This document shows positions 27,173-36,432 of a DNA stretch of 64,000 nucleotides, piece by piece (the stretch's first letter is position 1; every line of letters begins with the position of its first letter). The DNA lies in assembly GCA_963848825.1 (NCBI GenBank), contig CAWKFA010000015.1, positions 124,001 to 188,000 of the forward strand, given 5' to 3'. The notes below the pieces were generated by a model, which made no database searches, was not told the origin of the DNA, and worked only from the letters and a program-made list of their open reading frames with translations. This DNA is from CAVVSQ01 sp963848825 (GTDB lineage: Bacteria; Planctomycetota; Planctomycetia; Gemmatales; Gemmataceae). Made by a program: the position numbers and the translations under genes.

Positions 27173-27325
27173 ATGCGTGAATTCGTTTGGCTGGAATGTA
27201 CGGTTTGCAGCGCCCGGAACTACCGGACGAACAAAGAGACGCGCGGCGCCGAACGCCTCGAACTCAAGAAGTTTTGCCGTAAAGAGCGCAAACATACCCC
27301 GCACAAAGAAACCCGCAAGAAATAG
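27173..27325 (+). CDS. rpmG: 50S ribosomal protein L33
   Basis: This 50-residue protein of the large subunit reads REFVWLECTVCSARNYRT, then ERLELKKFCRKERKHTPHKE, and ends in TRKK. Of the four zinc-ribbon cysteines, the first pair (CTVC) and the first of the second pair remain; the fourth is a Glu (FCRKE). Two ATG codons are possible, 27167 and 27173; the second is ten bases after GGAGG and gives the usual L33 start. It is too short for a simple ORF search and a longer frame on top of it is spurious. It sits between tuf and tRNA-Trp, upstream of secE, as in many bacteria. Confidence 0.92.
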   Translation: MREFVWLECTVCSARNYRTNKETRGAERLELKKFCRKERKHTPHKETRKK

Positions 27326-27371
27326 GAAAACCGAGGTCGCAGTTGATTTCAGGCCCCTGGAAGCATGTGTT

Positions 27372-27444
<73 letters not shown>

Positions 27445-27561
27445 CTGGTAAACTAGGTAGCCCGCGCACGGTGTGGGCGGATCCCTCATTCGGCTGCTCT
27501 TCGTAGGTCCAGGACGGACCTCCGCCTGCGAAGGATGCCTCGGCTATCGGAGAGGTAAGGA

Positions 27562-28573
27562 ATGGCCATGTCTGTGGCAGAACAACCGGTGGCGACGTAC
27601 GCCCCGCGGAGCCCATCGCTTCAACTGGCGCTGCCGAGCCTGATGGGTGCGGTGTATGTGCTCTTGAGCCTTTGGGTCGTTTTTGCCGGCCTCCCGTATG
27701 TCTGGGGAGAATATCTGGCGCCCGCCAATGAGTTTCTCAGTGGCGCCCTGTTAATGATCGTGGCGCTGGCGGTCGGCGTTGGCCTCTGGTACGTCGGCTT
27801 CCGTCTCGAAAAAACTCATGCGCAGCATGGGTTGCGGGCCGGAATTGTCGTTTGGGCCGTGCTCATTTATTTGACCGGCTGGCTGTCCCTCAATGTAATC
27901 GGCAGCTTTCTGGAAACGCGCGATCTGGGAGCAGCTGGCGGCGTCGTAACCATCGTCATCATGCTGGCATTGCTGGCCGGTATTTACCTGGCCTTCACCA
28001 AGGCCGGCTTTGTCGCATGGCTGCAGCGTTCCGAGGACCGGGGTTGGTTTCACGCGCTGCCCTACAAGCCGACGCAAGGCGTCAGGGTAAGGCGCAGCAC
28101 CGTGCTGGCCCTGCTCGTGCTCGGGATTTGTGGGATCATCACGCTGATCAGCCATCGCACACTGGGCTACGAAGGAGGCGCGGATCAGCAGCGATCTGGA
28201 GTGGCGGCTGCCGTTCACCGCCGACGATCCCAAGGACGATCTTTATATCCCCCTGATGTACAAGTTCGCCGTGGTGATGCCGCTGCTGTTGGGGGTCGCT
28301 CTGTTTTGGCTTGCCTGGCGCGTGGTCAATTGGCCGACCTTCGCGGACTTCCTGATCGCCACGGAAGCGGAAATGAACAAAGTTTCCTGGACGACGCGCC
28401 GGCGTTTGGTGCAAGACACTGTCGTTGTCCTGGTCACGGTCGCTCTGTTGACCACATTTCTGTTTGTGGTCGATATCGTCTGGATCAAGGTGCTCAGCAA
28501 CCCATGGTTCCAGGTTCTTCACGTGGACCTGAAGGCGGAACAGCAAAAACAGCAGGAAAAGAGCAAGTGGTAA
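27562..28573 (+). CDS. secE: Preprotein translocase subunit SecE, enlarged (frame broken once)
   Basis: The C-terminal part is a normal SecE: TEAEMNKVSWTTRRRLVQDT followed by a membrane segment VVVLVTVALLTTFLFVVDIV, and it is next to nusG as expected. In front lie about 250 extra residues with five to six further hydrophobic segments (for example PSLMGAVYVLLSLWVVFAGL, LLMIVALAVGVGLWYVGF, VVTIVIMLALLAGIYLAF). The frame changes at about 28180-28186; correcting one base gives SSDLEWRLPFTADDPKDDLY and continues into the SecE core. The corrected product is about 337 residues, against 60-130 in most bacteria. The start ATG 27562 has AGAGGTAAGGA before it. The extra segments may be a planctomycete addition to the SecYEG complex. 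Confidence 0.85.
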
Positions 28574-28592
28574 CCACGGAAGCACGCATACC

Positions 28593-29286
28593 CATGGTCA
28601 ACGACCCCGCCAGACCCAGACGAAGTTCCTAGCGATCCCATCGCCCACGAAGGGGAGCCGAACGCTCGCAGGAACCGGCGCCGGAGACTGGGAGCTGAAA
28701 GCCCGCCGGAGTCGGCCAATGGAGTGCCCGCGCCGCAGCCGAGCCTGATTCCAAACAATGGTACGTGGTTAAAGTGCAAAGCGGCCGCGAGGAAACGATC
28801 AAGGAGGCCATCGAACGACGGGTCAAGATTGATGGCCTTCAAGATAGCTTCGGGCAAATAATCATCCCGGTGGAGAAGGTCACCGAGATGCGCAATAACA
28901 AGCGCGTGGTAAAGGAACGCAAACTTTATCCAGGTTATTTGATGGTGAATGTGGATTTTAACGACCGAATTCTCTATCTTTTTCGAGAGACGTCCGGCGT
29001 GGGCGATTTTGTCGGCGGGGGCCTTAACAAGCCGCCACAGCCCATGAAGCCCCAGGAGGTCGAGCGCCTACTGATCACGCAAGGGCAGGAATCGCCGGGT
29101 CTGGTCCCCCAGAAATCGAAATTCGACAAGGGGGACAAGGTCAAAGTCAAGGATGGCACTTTCGCGGGCATGGACGGCGAAGTCAAGGAAGTGCTCGAAG
29201 CCAAGGGGGCCCTGCGAGTCGAGCTTACAATCTTCGGCCGGCCCGTGCCGGTCGAGCTGGAATATTGGCAAGTAGATTACGCGTAA
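28593..29286 (+). CDS. nusG: Transcription antitermination factor NusG (N-terminal frame broken)
   Basis: NusG couples RNA polymerase to the ribosome and modulates pausing and termination. An intact frame from about 28741 to 29286 holds SKQWYVVKVQSGREETIKEA (NGN domain), the segment KERKLYPGYLMVNV, and a KOW domain (FDKGDKVKVKDGTFAGMDGE). The first intact start codon inside it, GTG 28765, would cut into the conserved WYVVKVQSG strand, so translation must begin upstream. A plausible start is ATG 28593 (VNDPA...), with an acidic/Pro-rich leader (DPDEVPSDPIAHEGEP, EPAPETGS, AESPPESANGVPAPQP) that is readable only across several frames. That leader implies at least three indels. The core is certain; the start and leader are inference. 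Confidence 0.85.
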
Positions 29287-29337
29287 CCGCGCCGGGCTAC
29301 GAAGCGCGGTCCCTCAAACTTGAAACAGTGACTAATC

Positions 29338-29803
29338 ATGGCAAAGCAAGTAACGGCACAGATCAAGCTGCAATGTCCGGGCGGTCAGGCGACTCCCGCT
29401 CCGCCGGTGGGACCGGCACTTGGCCAACATGGCGTGAACATCGGACAATTTGTCTCGCAGTTCAATGACCGCACCAAGGACAATCGGGGCATGACCGTGC
29501 CCGTGGTCATCACCGTATATAACGACCGCAGCTTTACGTTCGAGGTAAAGAGCCCGCCCGCCGCCATCCTGCTCAAGCAGGCCGCCGGCATCCCCATCGA
29601 GAAAAAGAAGGGGGGCGAAGTTCTGTCGGCCGAGGAAAAGACCAAGCTGACCGGCAAATACAAGGGCTTCAAGGTCAGCCCCGCGCAGGTCAAGGAGATC
29701 GCCGAAAAGAAAATTCGTTGACCTCAATGCGCGCGACGAGGAACATGCAGTTCGCATCGTGGAAGGCACAGCCCGCAGCATGGGCCTCACGGTGGAGGGG
29801 TAG
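29338..29803 (+). CDS. rplK: 50S ribosomal protein L11 (frame broken near its end)
   Basis: L11 forms the GTPase-associated centre with 23S rRNA and L10/L12. The N-terminal domain GGQATPAPPVGPALGQHGVN, with its conserved Pro-rich helix, and the rRNA-binding C-terminal domain are present. The frame as given ends early at 29721. Removing one A from the run at about 29710-29715 (AAAATTCG) restores VDLNARDEEHAVRIVEGTAR and SMGLTVEG with a TAG at 29801-29803, giving the usual length of about 154 residues including the family terminus. The start ATG 29338 lacks a strong Shine-Dalgarno sequence. Confidence 0.93.
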
Positions 29804-29916
29804 ATCGCCATAAGACGGTAAATAGAGCAAAACCTCGACTCCCTCGGAAAAATGGGTCCGAGCGGGGGCAGGCCTCTATTTGCCGATGGTTTCTTTTGAT
29901 ATACTGAGAATACACC

Positions 29917-30894
29917 ATGGCCAAAAAACAATCCGCCGAACCAGAAACGAAACCGGCCGACACTGCTCCGGCAGGCGAGCCCGCCGCCGACGCCAAGGCA
30001 GCCGCGAAGCCTCCCAAGGCCGAAAAGAAGCCCCGCGCCCCCAAGGCGGAAAAGTCGGACAAAGCCGACAAGGCTTCACCGGACGCCCCGCCAGGCGATA
30101 CGGCTCCGGCAGCGGTTCCGGCACCGACGGCTGCAAAGACGGCCTCGCCAGCTGGGCCGCCCAGCGAAAAACAAAAGAAGAAAAAGCCAGGCGTGCCGCC
30201 GAGGCGAGGTAAAAAGCTGCGCAATCAGCTCAAGAACTTCCATCAGCGCATTGCCAAGGAAGGGGCGACCCCGTTGCCGAAAGCGATTGCCCTTCTCAAG
30301 TCGCTCAAGCGCAGCAAATTCGACGAGACCTTCGAGATTCATATGTCGCTCGGCATTGATACAGCCCAGAGCGATCAGCTCGTGCGCGGCACCGTGGCCT
30401 TGCCTCATGGCATCGGCAAAACGGTTCGCGTGGTGGTCTTCTGCCAGGGGGATAATATCGCCAAGGCCAAGGAGGCTGGTGCCGACTACGCTGGCAGCGA
30501 CGACCTGCTGGAGAAAATTCAGAAACAGAATTGGCTCGATTTCGACGTTGCCCTGGCCACGCAGGACATGATGGGCAAAGTCAGCCGTCTCGGCAAAACG
30601 CTGGGGCCGCGCGGCTTGATGCCCACACCCAAGGCAGGCACGGTTGTCACCGGCGACGTCGCGGCGGCCGTGAGGGACTTCAAGGCCGGCAAGGTGGAAT
30701 ATCGCACCGATAAGGGTGGCAATGTTCACGCGGGCATCGGCAAGATGAGCTTCGAGGACAACAAGCTCGTCGACAATGTGACGGCCTTCGTCGAAGCGAT
30801 CCGTCACGCCAAGCCTTCGGGCGTCAAGGGCAACTTCGTGAACTCGATAACCCTGTGCTCCACCATGAGCCCGGGAGTGCCCGTGGCCATGTAA
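29917..30894 (+). CDS. rplA: 50S ribosomal protein L1 with an N-terminal Ala/Lys/Pro tail
   Basis: L1 builds the mobile stalk at the ribosomal E site and in many bacteria represses its own operon. The ribosomal domain (residues about 110-325) shows FDETFEIHMSLGIDTAQSDQ, VRGTVALPHGIGKTVRVVVF, TLGPRGLMPTPKAGTV and the C-terminal SVTLCSTMSPGVPV-like end. About 100 residues of low-complexity Ala, Lys, Pro and Asp precede it (AEKKPRAPKAEKSDKADKAS). Total length is 325 against the usual 230. The frame is intact, and the tail keeps the base composition of its neighbours, so it appears to be real. Confidence 0.93.
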   Translation: MAKKQSAEPETKPADTAPAGEPAADAKAAAKPPKAEKKPRAPKAEKSDKADKASPDAPPGDTAPAAVPAPTAAKTASPAGPPSEKQKKKKPGVPPRRGKKLRNQLKNFHQRIAKEGATPLPKAIALLKSLKRSKFDETFEIHMSLGIDTAQSDQLVRGTVALPHGIGKTVRVVVFCQGDNIAKAKEAGADYAGSDDLLEKIQKQNWLDFDVALATQDMMGKVSRLGKTLGPRGLMPTPKAGTVVTGDVAAAVRDFKAGKVEYRTDKGGNVHAGIGKMSFEDNKLVDNVTAFVEAIRHAKPSGVKGNFVNSITLCSTMSPGVPVAM

Positions 30895-30984
30895 TTCGCG
30901 GTCGGCGGCTGGCCGTTGTGCGCGGTGTGATTGTTGGTTTGCGAGTTTTGTGCTCGTTTAAATGAAGCCAAAGGAAAAGCTCCC

Positions 30985-31537
30985 ATGAGCAAAGTCATCA
31001 AGCAAATGGAACTGTCTGCGCTAAAGAAAACCTTCGATGGTGTGCGCGACATGGTCGTGATGAAGGTCGTTGGCCTGGGCGCCATCGCGGACAATCAGGT
31101 TCGCCTGGGGCTCCGCAAAAAAGGCATCCGTTTGCAAATGGTCAAAAACAGCCTGGCCCGGCGCATTTTTGGCGAGATGGGCATCAACTTGAATACGGCC
31201 TGGGAAGGTTCGACGACCGTGGCCTGGGGCGGGACGAGCATTGCCGGCCTGAGCCAGGAAATCGCGACGCTCGTCAAAAAGCATGACAAATTTATCAAGG
31301 TCAAGACCGCGGTCGCGGACGGGCTGGAAACTCCGTTTGACCTGGCCCTCAAGATGCCGACGCGGGAAGAAGCGATCGGACGCATCGTGAGCCTGGCGCA
31401 TGGCGCCTGCCAGTCGTCTCGTCGGACAAATCACTGGGCCGGCCGCCTCGGTGGCTAGCCAGATCAAGACGATCAGTGAGAAAGCGGAAGATGCGCCGGC
31501 GGCGGCGCCAGCAGCCGAGCCAACCGCGACGGCTTAA
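30985..31537 (+). CDS. rplJ: 50S ribosomal protein L10 (frame broken near its end)
   Basis: L10 is the base of the L12 stalk. The start ATG 30985 follows AAAGGAAAAG and gives SKVIKQMELSALKKTFDGVR. Conserved parts are VGLGAIADNQVRLGLRKKGI and VKNSLARRIFGEMG. The frame as given stops at 31458 with an unlikely tail. One base at about 31405-31410 restores SRLVGQITGPAASVASQIKT and a C-terminal L12-binding helix, then an Ala/Pro-rich end and TAA at 31535-31537. Corrected length is about 184 residues. Confidence 0.92.
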
Positions 31538-31695
31538 CGAGAATAGCGAACAAATGGCTCGAATCGGCAAGTAGGCCACATTGTGGCCCTTGCTGCTTTG
31601 GCGACTGGATCTCGAAACGGCTATTACGCACCGCTGCCACGCTTCAGGCAGCATGTGGAATATATACTCTGTACCCCCTGGAAAGGAAAAGAACA

Positions 31696-32088
<393 letters not shown>

Positions 32089-32547
32089 CCGGTTTTTTCT
32101 TGGGGTTTGCGGACGCGGCCGCGAACGCAAACCCCATCGTCTCCCCCGGGCAGCAGAGTCGAGGCAAGGCCGCGGCGCGGTGGGAAGAGTCAGGATGTCC
32201 CCATCGCCAATCCGCGAGCAGTCACGTTGTCAAACGGTGGACACAGCGTGCAACGCGTCAGCCAACCTTCATTGGGCCCATGTCCCTTGCCGAAACCTTC
32301 GGCGAGGGTGCTCCGGGCTCAGCCGCAGGTCCCTGGGCCCGTGGCGGCAACGGCTGAATTGAAGCACGCAAGCCACCCATGCAGGCGAAAACAATTATCA
32401 CGTTACACTCTTACTTTTGCAACCACGCGCCTTAAAGGTCCGGAAACGTTGTTTTGTTGGCCGGCTCCTGGAGCAACCGCTCCGCGATGCCTGGCTGGAA
32501 ACACCGAACCTTATGGCGTTTTTTCTCTTTCCGGGGGAGCCTGAACT
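32089..32547 (+). other. rplL-rpoB intergenic region
   Basis: Some 460 bases without a gene. A stem GGGGTTTGCG (32102-32111) with CGCAAACCCC (32126-32135) lies just after rplL and is preceded, not followed, by a T run; it may be an attenuator or an RNase III site, as is known for the rplL-rpoB space of other bacteria. The rest shows no recognisable gene or repeat. GGGGGAG serves rpoB at its end (about 32534-32540). Confidence 0.6.
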
Positions 32548-35500
32548 ATGCCCATCTCGGCCCAGCGCATCATTCGCCCCGAACAAGTGCGCAATTTCGG
32601 CCGGTTCGGCGACGCCGTCGAGGTGCCGCCGCTAACCGATGTGCAAAACCGGTCGTACGATCGTTTTTTGCAACTCGAAAATATGCCTGACAAGCGGACC
32701 CCCACGGGGCTCGAGGGCGTGCTGCGCGAAATCTTCCCGATCGAGAGCTACGACAAGACGCTCAGCCTGGACTTCATCAAGTACGAATTGGGCAAACCGC
32801 GTTACGGCCCCGACGAGTGCCGCCAGTTGCGCCTCACCTATGGCCGGCCTTTCCGCGTTTGGTTGCGCCTCAATAAAGAGCAGCCCGTCGAGGAAGAAGT
32901 TTACCTGGGCGACATGCCCATCATGATCGGCGGCGGCGAATTCATCATCAACGGCGCCGAACGGGTCGTCGTGTCCCAACTCCACCGCAGCCCCGGCGTG
33001 GATTACGTCGTCGAAACCGAAGCGGGCGAACGCAAGCTGCATAGCTGCCGTATTATCCCCGAGCGCGGCAGTTGGATTGAAATCAACGTCACCAAGAAAG
33101 AAACCCTGGGCGTCCGCATCGATCAATCCGGCAAGTTCTCCGCCATGACCTTGCTGCGCGCCATGGACCCGATCTACTCGACCGACGCCGACATCATCAA
33201 GTCGTTTTACGAGCCGACGGAACTTTCCTTGACCGCGGCCAACCGGGAAGCCCTCGAGGGCGCCGTCGCCGTTGGCGACGTCATTGATCCCGAAACGGGC
33301 GAGATCTATCTCGAGAGCGGCGAGACCTTCACGAAGGAATTCATCGACAAAACCTATGCGTGCAGCCTTAAATCCGTCTCCATCCTGCCCGCCAAGCTGG
33401 AGCAGGGCAAACAACTCGACCCGCTGATCCTGGCTTCACTTCGTGAAGATCCCACGAACACGCACGAAGAAGCTTTGCTCAAGATTTACCAGCGCCTGCG
33501 GCCGGGCAACCCGCCCCAGCTGGAAAAGGCGAAGGAACTCTTCAAGGAAAAGTTCCAGGACCCCAACCGCTATCGGCTGGGCAAGGTCGGTCGCTTCCGC
33601 ATCAACCGCAAATACAACCAGGAGATTCCGGAAAGCGAAATGACGCTCCGGGCCCTCGATTACCTCAACTCCATTCGCTACATTCTTGACCTGCGCACGG
33701 CAAGGGGCTCGTGGACGACATCGATCACCTGGGCAATCGTCGCCTGCGGACGATCGACGAACTGGCGGCGGACGAACTGCGCAAAGGGTTCCTCAAGCTG
33801 CGCCGCACCGTCCAGGAACGCATGTCCATTCGCGACCAGCAAGACATGACGCCGCGCTCGCTTATCAACCCCAAGAGCATCTCGGCGGCGATCGAATATT
33901 TCTTCGGCCGCGGCGAACTTAGCCAGGTGGTCGATCAGACCAATCCCCTGGCTCAACTCACGCACGAGCGCCGACTGAGCGCGCTTGGACCGGGAGGCCT
34001 CAATCGCAAACGTGCCGGCTTCGAGGTGCGCGACGTGCACATCTCGCATTATGGCCGTATCTGCCCGATCGAGACGCCGGAAGGTACGAACATCGGCCTT
34101 ATCTCCAGCCTGAGCATCTATGCCGGCGTGGACGAGTATGGCTTTTTAATCACACCGTATCGCAAGCTGAGCAAACGCAAGCTGACGCCGGAAGTCACGT
34201 GGCTGCGTGCCGACGAGGAAGCGGCGGCCCACCTGGCGCCTGCCGACACGCCCACGGACGGCCACAAGATCACGCAGGACCGCGTCATTGCCCGTTTTGG
34301 CGGCGATTTCAGCATCACCAGCGCGGATTCGGTCGAATATATCGACATCTCGCCGAAACAAATGGTCGGCGTTTCCGCGGGCTTGATTCCCTTCCTGGAG
34401 CATGACGATGCCAATCGCGCGCTCATGGGCTCGAACATGCAGCGCCAGGCAGTTCCGCTCCTCGTGACGGAACCGGCCCTCGTTTCCACGGGCCTGGAGA
34501 CGGAAGTCGCCAAGCATTCCGGTATGGTGGTTCGCTCCGAGCGTGACGGCACCATCACCTACGTGGACGCCAATCGCATCGTGGTGGACGACCGTGAATA
34601 CGTCATGCGGAAGTTCACCGGCCTGAATGAGCGCACCTGCCTTAACCAAAAGCCCATCATCAAGCTGGGCCAGAAGGTGAAAAAAGGGCAGATCATGGCC
34701 GATGGCGCCGCCACCTACCAGGGGGAGCTGTCGCTGGGCCGCAACGTTCTCGTCGCGTTCATGTCGTGGGACGGCTACAACTTCGAAGATGCCATCGTCA
34801 TCAACGAACGCCTGGTCAAGGACGATACCTACACCTCGATCCATATCGAGGAGTTTGAAATTGAGATTCGTGAAACGAAGCTGGGCAAGGAAGAGTTTAC
34901 CCGCGACATCCCCAACGTTTCACCAAAGGCACTGGCCAACCTGGACGAGAACGGCATCGTGCGCATCGGCACGTTCGTCAACCCAGGCGACATCCTGGTC
35001 GGCAAGGTTTCTCCCAAGAGCAAAAGCGAGCTAACTCCCGAGGAAAAGCTGTTGCATGCGATCTTCGGCCGGGCCGGCGAAGACGTGAAGAACGACAGCC
35101 TGGAAGTCCCTTCCGGCGTGGAAGGCATCGTCATCGACACCCAGCGCTTCAGCCGCCGGGCCAGCATGACCGAGGATGAACGCAAGGCCTGGGACAAGGA
35201 CCACAAGGACGTCGAAAACAAGTTCAATCAGATGATCGCCGATTACTACAAGGCGATGGGCAATGATCTCACCGAGATCCTCGAGAAGAAAGATGTCAAG
35301 CATCTCGGGCTCGACCGCGACAACAAGGCCATCGCCGAAAGCGCCGGTGCCTTCAAAATCGCGGACCTGGACATCCGCACGCCCGAGAAGCTCAAGGACG
35401 CGACCAAGATCTTCAATCGCTACTCGGAACGCTTGCATTTCCTCGTCGACGACAAGGAACGCAAGCTTAACTCGCTCAAACGGGGCGACGAATTGCCGAG

Positions 35501-36242
35501 CGGCGTGCAGCAAATGGTCAAGGTGTATGTCGCCACCAAACGGCAGATTTCCGTCGGCGACAAGATGGCCGGCCGACATGGCAACAAGGGCGTTATTTCC
35601 AAAATCCTGCCCGAAGAGGACATGCCTTACCTGGCGGACGGCTCGACGGTCGATATCCTGCTCAATCCGCTGGGCGTGCCCAGTCGTATGAACGTGGGCC
35701 AAATTCTGGAAACGCATCTTGGTTATGCGGCCGCGCGGCTTGGCTTCCGGGCCATCACGCCAGTCTTCGACGGTGCCACGGAAGAAGAAATCCGCGCTTG
35801 CCTCAAGGAAGCCGGCGTGGCGGAGAGCGGCAAGAGCTACCTGTACGATGGCCGCACCGGCGACCGTTTCGAGCAGCCGGTGACCGTGGGCTATATCTAC
35901 ATGCTCAAGCTCCATCACCTCGTGGACGACAAGGTACATGCCCGGGCCACGGGCCCCTACTCGCTTATCACGCAACAACCCCTCGGCGGCAAGGCACGCT
36001 TCGGCGGCCAGCGCTTCGGGGAAATGGAAGTGTGGGCCCTCGAAGCCTATGGAGCTGCCTACGTGCTCCAGGAATTGCTCACGGTCAAGAGCGACGACGT
36101 CGAAGGCCGTACCAAGATCTACGAATCGATGGTCAAGGGCGAAAACACCCTCGAGGCAGGCACGCCCGCCAGCTTCGACGTGCTCACGAATGAAATTCGC
36201 GGCCTGGCTCTCAACATGCAACTGGAGAAAAAGCGAATCTGA
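32548..36242 (+). CDS. rpoB: RNA polymerase subunit beta (frame broken once)
   Basis: The catalytic beta subunit of RNA polymerase, about 1231 residues after correction. The first part (32548 to about 33700) covers the protrusion and lobe domains (EFIINGAERVVVSQLHRSPG). The second (about 33700 to 36242) covers the fork and the C-terminal clamp (GLVDDIDHLGNRRLRTIDEL, RRLSALGPGGLNRKRAGFEV, CPIETPEGTNIGL, GGKARFGGQRFGEMEVWALE). The frame changes at 33697-33703: ACGGCAAGG must be ACGGGCAAGG, a missing G in a three-G run. rpoB is essential, so the break must be an assembly error. In the rifampicin region the contact residues corresponding to E. coli D516, H526 and S531 are kept, but F514 and M515 are both Val and K527 is Glu. 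Confidence 0.96.
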
Positions 36243-36432
36243 GCCGGGTTCACACTTGTGGATTGTGGCACCGCGCTGAACGATCCGCGCATCGATACTG
36301 CAAAATAGCAAATTCGGCCAAGCCGGCGACAATTGGGTAACTCGCCGAGGCACGCATGGCTGAACAGGCAGATTTAATACGATTTGACTTTGATCCACCC
36401 GCATCAAGGGTTCTTTTGGGAGGGCTGGCCTT

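Noticed and set aside
32100..32544. Open frames in the rplL-rpoB space
   Set aside because: Three overlapping frames of similar quality and no motif; more likely an untranslated leader.
33697..33703. rpoB as a pseudogene, or split rpoB
   Set aside because: The two parts join exactly with one G in a G run and all conserved blocks are present; two overlapping genes are not needed.
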